This document shows positions 57,295-64,000 of a stretch of 64,000 bases of DNA, one piece after another. The notes below the pieces were generated by a model. It was not told the DNA's origin. It searched no databases and saw nothing but the letters and a program-made list of their open reading frames with translations. The stretch is from the NCBI GenBank assembly GCA_030052745.1, contig JANBVO010000013.1, positions 434,001 through 498,000 of the forward strand, written 5' to 3'. A program made the translations under genes and the position numbers. This DNA comes from Pleurostoma richardsiae. Its lineage: Eukaryota; Ascomycota; Sordariomycetes; Calosphaeriales; Pleurostomataceae. How positions within the stretch are numbered: the stretch's first letter is position 1; each line of letters opens with the position of its first letter.

Positions 57295-57822
57295 TCGGGT
57301 CTCGATGGTGATGAGCAGTTGTATGCGCGAGATTCTATATGCATATAAGGCAGCATGGGACTACCTCATGAATTAGAGCATAAGGGGCTCTGGTTTTTCG
57401 GTTGTACTGTACCTGGAGAGATGTATTATATTGTAACTACAGCAGGGATGTCTTGCTGGGCTTGGCTACGTCAAGAGCCTAAGCACTTATATGCTCGATT
57501 AGAGCTACTCTCCTCAGTCATCGGCGGCCCCAAAGACCAAATACTATTTGTCAGGGAGACCAGTCTACCACATTGTGCTTCTCACTCTTCTTGCCATAGT
57601 TTTATTGTCTTCACTCGGGTCCTTGGAAGCAGTCGATCGTACACGAGCTAGCCCTGGTGGGGAATCGCGACTCCCACCCAATTTATAGGTGAGGATAAGA
57701 CGACGTGATATTTATAATATCGTATCGGGTGGGAATGTGAACGTCGTAACTCACGGTTGGTGTTCGGTGGACTCCGATATCACCGAGTCTTTGGGCATGA
57801 CGTTGATATTCTGACCACTCGG
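57295..57822. other. Convergent 3' intergenic region
   Basis: About 530 bp of AT-richer sequence between convergent genes. Nothing coding is supported. Confidence 0.5.
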
Positions 57823-59075
57823 TCACGTCACATCCATGGCGCTGGACGTGGCATCGCCCTGGCCATTCGAGGCACGCACCTGAGGAGTCGACTTTACAAC
57901 CTCAAGCGGCCATCTTATCATCTCCCTGAACCTAGGTGAGAGGAGCGATTCGATTAAATCCAGCATCTCGCTCGCCCTGTCAGCCCCATAAAGCATCCAC
58001 CTGCGGTTAATCCGGTGCAGCAGCACGCACCAAAAGGCCATCACAACCAACGCCCCCGGGCTCTTCTCGCCCAGCATGTCCACGAACCGCGCAGGGACTG
58101 TCGCGGCGAACATGAACGTCGCCGTCTTGTTCGAGACGCCGTCCCCGGAGTCGGAGTCGGAGAGCGCGAAGCAGGTCCGCAGCTTGTCGAGAACGGGCAA
58201 CAAGACACCGCCCTCGGACCAGTCCCCCGAGAGCGCAGCCAGCCCGTCCCGCAGCCCGTCGATGTGGGCATCCGCACCGCCGGACGTCGGCGCCCTGAGG
58301 ACGGCGATGTAGTCGCTCATCAGGTTCCCCATGGGCCCGTCGGTGATCGAGCGCTTGTAGCACCGGACCAGCTCCGTGCAGCCCCGCAAGGGGAGCATCC
58401 ACTCCGGCGGGCCCGGCGGGTCGGTGCTGAACAGGAGCGCGGCTGGGTCCGGCGCCACGGCGAAGTAGTACGACACGAACAGCGCGGAACACGCGAATAG
58501 CGGCTCCGCCGCGTCTCCGTCACCGATTCCGGCGGCCAGAGCAGCCCGGAACAAGCTCAAGGCAAATGCCTGGTGCTCGCCGGCGACGCGCAGATAGTAG
58601 GCGGACTTAGACGGGTTCAGCTGGCTGAGGTGCACTGCGGCGAGGGCCAGGACCTCGTGGAGGAGGAAGGGGTACTGGGTGGCCAGAGCCGGGACGCCGG
58701 TCTTCCATGGCGAGGAATAAGGGGGTTCGTTGGCGATGAGGGAAGACGTGGAGGTGGTGAAGTGGTGGAAGAGAGCGAAGTCGGAGATGCTGAAGGTCTC
58801 GTGCGGCTGAGGCGGCGAGGCTGGTGGTGATGGTGGTGACGCTGAGGAGGACGGCACCGAGGCAAGGAGGCTACATGTCCTGTGCCGTTTCGTACAGTTT
58901 GTGCATGGTATCCGCTCATCGCACTGCTCTTCACGTCAGTGGGTGCCGTGCTTCTCTGCTGGGAGGGCTGAGATGAAACCCTGGCACGATGTCCCCTTCA
59001 TACCTTACGCTTCATCTGCTTACACCCGTCGCAGCCGTTCTTCGACTTGGTGTGGGCTCTCCGGGCAGAATTCAT
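57823..59075 (-). CDS. Upc2-like Zn2Cys6 transcription factor
   Basis: A zinc-cluster regulator resembling the sterol-uptake-control (Upc2) group. Exons on the minus strand: 59075-59004 and 58923-57823; one 80-bp intron; 390 residues. Exon 1 encodes only 24 residues (MNSARRAHTKSKNGCDGC...) and supplies the first half of the zinc cluster. The complete cluster has Cys at 15, 18, 25, 31, 34 and 41, and the intron falls directly before Cys25. Without the short exon the gene would look like a regulator with no DNA-binding domain. A Ser/Pro-rich linker (about 44-65) leads to a DFALFHHFTTSTS motif typical of Upc2-like ligand domains. A helical C-terminal domain (about 65-375) follows, containing the HEVLALAAVHLSQL block. 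Targets cannot be inferred, although an EBP-type sterol gene occurs elsewhere in the window. Confidence 0.88.
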
Positions 59076-59616
59076 CTTCGCAAGAGCCTCCGCCGAGGGA
59101 GGCTTTCAGTGCCCTTAGCTTATGCCCAGCATCACCTTTCCACTTCTGACCATCATCACGGCCAATTAGCGAGGGGTTGTAGCAAAGATAGAAAACGTAG
59201 AAGCCAACAAGGCTGAAGGCGTCACGCAAGTGTGTACGCACGGCGGGGCTCAGCCACGGAGCTAGTCACGGAGGATCACCACCGCCAAGAGTGCCGCGCC
59301 GCAGGGTCAGTGCCGTGTCGGCGGTCCGGCGTACGGAGCTGGGGCGATGCTAAGGTTGACAGGGCTGACTTCGATATTTGCTCCGGTTTATGGTTAGATA
59401 GACCCTCTCTGCACGCGATGATTGTCCTTGGAGTATTACGATAGCAACTTTTGTAAGGGCTGTAAGCGCTAATTAACGACACTGGTAAGCTGCCAATTTG
59501 ACGAATGTTGCTGCCCTTGATCTGCTCTTTGAGAGCCTAGAGGGAGGAGAGGGAGAGCGCAGGGGTGAAACCGCATGGGATGAACTTTCAGTTTGTAGGC
59601 GACGGCTCCTGGATAC

Positions 59617-59641
59617 CGCATCGCATCGCGTCGCATCGCAT
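59617..59641. repeat. CGCAT pentamer repeat x5
   Basis: Five head-to-tail pentamers, the third CGCGT, in the promoter region between the Upc2-like and rhomboid genes. Confidence 0.9.
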
Positions 59642-59756
59642 AGTCGAAGAGTCTTCTTAAGGATTTGTTCTCAATGCTAACCGGGGAAAAAGGAGGACTA
59701 ACAGCCCATCTGAAACCTGTGGCTTGCCAGCTGCAGGCCTCCCCACCGCACTTTCT

Positions 59757-59977
59757 GAGTGCCGTTCCAAAAAAAGACAGAGAACTGTCTCCCCGCTTGC
59801 GAACAATCCAGCAAAATACAGTGTTGGCTGTAGCTTAATCCGTACAGTAGCACTTTTCACTTAATCTCCCTAAAAGGATAGTTGGAAGTACTGTATAGTA
59901 GACTGTGTTTACACCATTCTGGTCTGATTTCCAGGAGCGATGAGACAGTTCCTTTGGTAGGGTCCTCCGTAGAGTAC
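59757..59977 (+). mobile_element. MITE-like repeat, copy A (degenerate)
   Basis: About 220 bp that aligns with a second copy at 62810-63069 in the same orientation. Shared blocks in order: GAACTGTCTCC near the left end, a CAATCCxGCA block, AAAGGATAGT, TACACCATTC, GAGACAGTTC and GGTAGGGTCCTCCGTA at the right end. The left AGAACTGTCTC and right GAGACAGTTC are inverted repeats of each other. The left terminus is too diverged to place exactly. No coding capacity and no clear target-site duplication. Confidence 0.6.
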
Positions 59978-60752
59978 AACCTCAGCGCGACAGCCGTCGT
60001 CTGCGTCTTCGTATCTTCAGTCGTCCGCAGTCAAGTCAGCGATCGTCTCGGCTGGGAGGCTGGAGTCCAGCTGTGCGACACAGCCTGCAGAGCCTGCAGA
60101 GCCCAGCCCTCACCGGCCACTCACACCTCGCAGGCGCGCCCGCTAAGGCAACGTCAGCAGCTGAGGTGGTGTCTCTCTTAGCCTGGCAGCCGGTCCCGAA
60201 AGTGTGGGTTCGACCGTTTTGATTGCCTTTTCCCTCGCGCTCTCTCCCTTCAATGCCTCTCGACTTCTCCCCTTCATCCTCAAATACTTCACGTTCACGC
60301 CGCGACTTCAGCCCGTGATTTGCTGTCTTGGGTTTAATATTCTCTTTCTCTGTGTCAGCTTGAGTGTCTCGTAACCTCCGCACCCCCGATCCGACCCAAA
60401 GAGGTACTTGGAGGAGGTACCTGGCGCCCCTGGTCTAAGCTCGACGGGAACGGGAGCTTGACACGACGAAACCCAAAGCGGCCAAACCCCATCGAGTCCC
60501 TGCATCTCAAACAGCAGGCGGTTTCTGCATCAACACACACACGTTTGCACACACGTTCATCTCATTCGAGACAGCATCCCTGGCCACTCTCTTTTTGCCC
60601 TTCGCGAAGAGCAGCACCTTCTTTTCTTCTTCTTTGGGTTGCACATTCGCAACTGCCATTCGCTCGTGTCCTTTCCATCAATCCGAACGACTTCACGCGC
60701 GCTCTCGAGCGACAAAAAAGAGGCAGACAGGCAGGCTCACCGATCCTTCAGC

Positions 60753-62527
60753 ATGTCTGCCGAGGAATACTACAGCAGGAAGCCCCTGCCGTCACCACAT
60801 CCGTCTCCCGGCCCCTCGCCCTTCTACTCCGGCTACGACCAGCAGACGCCCTCTTCATATCCCACGCCGCCTCCGTACACGTCGCAGCCCTATCTCGGCC
60901 CGGGCCAGCACTCGCAACACCGCGCGGATCAGCCTTCAGCGTCGCCGTTCGACACGCCGTTTGACGACCACGTCTACAATACGAGTTCCAACCAGTCCGG
61001 AGCCTCCAGCCAGCAGCACCTCACAGCGCAGGATACGGGGTATTATGGCCTAGATCGGACGCCTTCTGGCGACAACCTGAACTCCAACGATGGCATCCCC
61101 CTGCGAGACCGCACGCCGAAGCCCCTGGCAGACGATGGACTCGACCATGTCTACGAGGTCCCCCAGCGAGAAAGGAAGCCGCGAAAGGGAGCGGTGCGGT
61201 TTGGTGAGCTTGGAATGTTCGGAGCATACAGCAAGAAGATACCCTGGGTGGTCTACATCTTCTCAATCGTCCAAATTGCGGTGTTCATCGGGGAGATCGT
61301 CAGAAACGGTACGACCAACTCACGTCTGCTCCGCCACCTAGTCTCTCGCCTTGCTAATCTCATTGTCTGTACAGCGACCTTGACGGGATCGCCAATCCAG
61401 ATCAAGCCTTCGTTCAACCCCATGATCGGCCCCTCGTCGTACGTCCTCATCAACATGGGCTCGAGATTCGTGCCCTGCATGCACAACGTTCCGGAGATCC
61501 AAGGCTCGACGATCCTCATTAACTGGCCGTGCCCGAACACCACCACCAACGACGCAACGAGTCCATCGCAGCAGTGCACCCTGTCAGACCTTTGCGGATT
61601 TGGAGGCGTTCCTGAGCCGTACTACAACTCGACAGCGACCGCCGACGAGAAGCCGGAACCCAACCAGTGGTGGCGCTTCATCACGCCCATGTTCATGCAT
61701 GCAGGGATTATCCACATCGGATTCAATCTGCTCCTGCAACTCACTATGGGCAGGGAGATGGAGAAGTCAATTGGCTCGATCCGTTTCTTCCTCGTCTACG
61801 TCAGCGCTGGGATATTCGGCTTCGTCATGGGCGGCAACTACGCCGGTGTGGCTATTTCCTCCACCGGTGCGTCTGGGTCACTATTTGGAATTATCGCTCT
61901 CACGCTGCTCGACCTCTTCTACTCCTGGAAGGACCGCCGCAGCCCGGTAAAGGACTTGATGTTTATCCTGCTGGACGTCATCATCTCCTTCGTCCTCGGC
62001 CTGCTTCCCGGCCTCGACAATTTCTCCCACATTGGCGGGTTCCTCATGGGCCTCGCCCTGGGTATCTCCGTTCTGCACTCGCCCAACGCCCTCAGACGCC
62101 GGATTGGCGATGATTCACCGTACTCGTCGGTCACCGCCGGGTATGCTGGCAGTGGCACCCCGCCATCGTTCCTCAAGAACCCCGTCGGCTTCTTCAAAGG
62201 GCGCAAGCCGCTCTGGTGGGCCTGGTGGCTGCTCCGGGCCGGCACGCTCGTGGCGGTGACGGTCGTCTTCATCGTTCTGCTGAACAACTTCTACACCTAC
62301 CACAAGACTTGCAGCTGGTGCAAGTATCTTAGCTGCATCGTAAGTATTCCGAGTCCCTGTGGCAACATTCCTTTTCTCCGCGTGCTTTTCGCTAACTCGA
62401 TCTATAGCCGGTCAACAACTGGTGTGACAATGGGTTGACGTTCACCAACACGACGACTAGCGGCAGCAGCAAGCGAGACATGGTCATAGAAGGATGGGAA
62501 CACGTCGCGAAGCTCTACGCCGCGTGA
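60753..62527 (+). CDS. Rhomboid-family intramembrane serine protease
   Basis: A polytopic membrane protease of the rhomboid family. Exons: 60753-61308, 61375-62339, 62408-62527; introns of 66 and 68 bp (the second with a GCTAAC branch point); 546 residues. The N-terminal 160 residues are cytosolic, Pro/Ser/Gln-rich and disordered. The first membrane helix is at about 163-184. A Cys-containing lumenal loop (about 190-280) is followed by the conserved WWRFITPMF (Trp285-Arg286), the HxxxN motif (His299, Asn303), the catalytic Ser352 in GASGS, and the catalytic His404 in SHIGGF. A final helix lies at about 460-480, then a Cys-rich extracytoplasmic end (CSWCKYLSC...NWCDNG). The upstream in-frame frame to 60639 is leader, not protein. 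The first intron is a multiple of three without a stop. Confidence 0.93.
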
Positions 62528-64000
62528 AGACAGGTTGTGCGTGGTGGGAACAGGTTCATTGCTCTCCTATTCGGCTCGATCATCTATGCTATGCATGCAT
62601 GAAGGAGGGATCGTGTTTTAAGGCCGGATTTGTTTCGCAGGTTTGCACAGCGACGGCGTTTGTAGGACTTACGACAGACATTGGAACAAACGGATAAGAC
62701 GGCTCATCACGGCAGATTGGGAGCCATAGTTGGGTCTTGGTTGGTTGCATTAGGCCGCCAACCGCTGGGATCTCTCACCATAGGTACCATCCGGGGTAGC
62801 CCCCGCACGGTACAGAGAATCCTACCGAAAGAACTGTCTCCGATTCCGATCAATCCGGCATTATGCAGTGCAGTGTAGGGTTTTGCTCACAGACGAACTC
62901 TGCTATCGAGGCCTACGGGCTGGGGGTATCTTGCACAGTGGGATTTTCAGCTCAACTTCCCTGAAAGGATAGTGGGAAATACTACATGGTAAATTTTGTT
63001 TACTGTTACACCATTCGTTCCAGCTCTCAGAAGCGGTGAGACAGTTCTCTTGGTAGGGTCCTCCGTACAGTACGTAGCACTCAGGGGTGCTAAATCAGCC
63101 AAGTCAGCCCAACCGCTGATCAGTAGGAAGCAATGATGGAATTGGATGTGTTTTCCTATTATCTAACTGTTACCGAAAGTGGACTGTCCTGTCTTCCTCT
63201 TTATGAATGGGCCTTACCCCTCGCAAGTGCTCAGATTATTTTACCCTCTGTCTTTGCCCATCCGTACGCGAGAGAGAGGCAGCTTTCCTGTCAGCAGTAG
63301 CTGGCATACCTGCTGGAGTTTCTCTTCCCTGCAGTCTTCTAGATAGAAGGATGGCAGCCTGTCCAAGGAGGACAGGCTAAGTCGGCTTTTCCTTCGTTGG
63401 TCCTCCTTGGCTCGGCTGGTGAGTATCATCGATCTACTTGTAGCTCTTTAGTGAGGCATCCGAGGATACGCCTTTATGATGGAAACTTCTACTTTGCATG
63501 GCTTATCTGAGCGGTGGCTTGGGCACAGCTGCCATGATGCCAACATCTTGTTTTCTCTGATATGTCGTATCGTATCTCTCTTACTAAGGGCGAATCATGA
63601 TTTCGACAACGGGCCAGAGACACAACTTGCTAACCTGCGTACTGGGCTAGGGAGGAAGCAGTGCCTTCAGCAGCTTAGATATAAGGAGCGAGTAAAGAGC
63701 GCTATCCTGTTGGACGAGCCAGACTCGATCTCTGTCGACTTCCGATTATGACAAAGACGAGGTCGTACCCCTCAACGCTCATACTGTGTCCTCTCAGCAC
63801 CCGGAGATGTTTCGAGCCAGTCACTACCTTGCCTGGATGGCTATGACTTTCCAACCTCCATACCCGCCTTCCCACATTTGCTTCCCATGTCCGGACCCTG
63901 CGCGCCCTTTCTCTCGGACTAAGCCCAGCTGTTCACCAGGAGCTTGGCGAGAGATCCCCGCAATAATACTGCCCTTCCCTCCCGGATTATTCCCCTTTCA
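62528..64000. other. Terminal intergenic region with repeat copy B
   Basis: About 1.5 kb from the rhomboid stop to the window edge. It holds the second copy of the inverted-repeat element. No gene is supported; a 91-codon frame at 63476-63751 has no recognisable features. Confidence 0.5.
62810..63069 (+). mobile_element. MITE-like repeat, copy B with terminal inverted repeats
   Basis: About 260 bp bounded by imperfect terminal inverted repeats of roughly 30 bp. The left end reads GTACAGAGAATCCTACC then AAAGAACTGTCTC; the reverse complement of the right end reads GTACGGAGGACCCTACC then AAGAGAACTGTCTC. The three differences in the outer 17 bp are G-to-A or C-to-T transitions. The interior matches copy A in order and orientation. 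There is no transposase frame, so it would be a non-autonomous element. Target-site duplication is not clear. Confidence 0.7.

Larger units (their letters stand above)
59076..60752. other. Divergent promoter region with repeat copy A
   Basis: About 1.7 kb between divergent genes. It contains a CGCAT tandem repeat at 59617-59641 and one copy of the inverted-repeat element (about 59757-59977). The last 500 bp are the CT- and CA-rich leader of the rhomboid gene. No gene is supported. Confidence 0.6.

Overview
The window is nuclear DNA of a filamentous ascomycete, most likely a Sordariomycete. Genes carry short introns (about 50-160 bp) with GT..AG ends, and several have clear CTAAC or CTGAC branch points. 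Protein families restricted to Pezizomycotina are present: a CCG-1/GRG-1 homologue, a VIB-1/XprG Ndt80-type regulator, a FarA/FarB-type fatty-acid regulator and a DUF2011 protein. I built spliced models for 17 complete protein genes, plus one gene cut by the left edge and one intron-containing tRNA-Leu. Every complete model keeps its reading frame across all exon junctions.

Layout, left to right. A truncated conserved gene of unknown function (minus, 1-673) is followed by a FarA/FarB (CTF1) zinc-cluster activator (minus, 2.2-5.1 kb). Next is a very large secreted protein with a haem-peroxidase domain and four WSC domains (minus, 9.2-12.9 kb). Then come the small abundant stress/clock protein CCG-1 (plus, 17.9-18.2 kb), an emopamil-binding-type sterol isomerase (plus, 18.8-19.7 kb), tRNA-Leu(CAG) (plus, 20.4 kb) and an orphan seven-transmembrane protein (plus, 23.6-25.8 kb). 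Dolichyldiphosphatase CAX4 (minus, 26.6-27.6 kb) and a DUF2011 protein (minus, 28.1-29.0 kb) follow.

The centre holds the Ndt80-family regulator VIB-1 (minus, 30.6-33.0 kb). Upstream of it lies a gap of about 10 kb with no recognisable gene. An RWD-RBR ubiquitin ligase (minus, 43.2-45.5 kb) then diverges from the STRIPAK subunit HAM-2/Far11 (plus, 46.3-49.6 kb) across an 0.8-kb shared promoter.

The right part carries a MARVEL-domain membrane protein (minus, 50.2-51.1 kb), an AIFM2/FSP1-like flavoprotein (minus, 52.6-53.7 kb), a GPI-anchored PEBP-like surface protein (minus, 54.7-55.6 kb) and a small membrane protein (plus, 56.6-57.3 kb). It ends with a Upc2-like zinc-cluster regulator (minus, 57.8-59.1 kb) and a rhomboid protease (plus, 60.8-62.5 kb). 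The rhomboid gene is bracketed by two diverged copies of a short repeat with terminal inverted ends, a probable MITE.

The genes are not a biosynthetic cluster. The coherent theme is hyphal self/non-self and nutrient signalling (VIB-1, HAM-2, CCG-1, a Far regulator). From memory the homologues of these genes also lie near one another in Neurospora crassa, which would make this a conserved syntenic block; that needs checking. Gene density is low, with several gaps of 3-10 kb. I saw no CRISPR array, prophage, intact transposon or rRNA gene.
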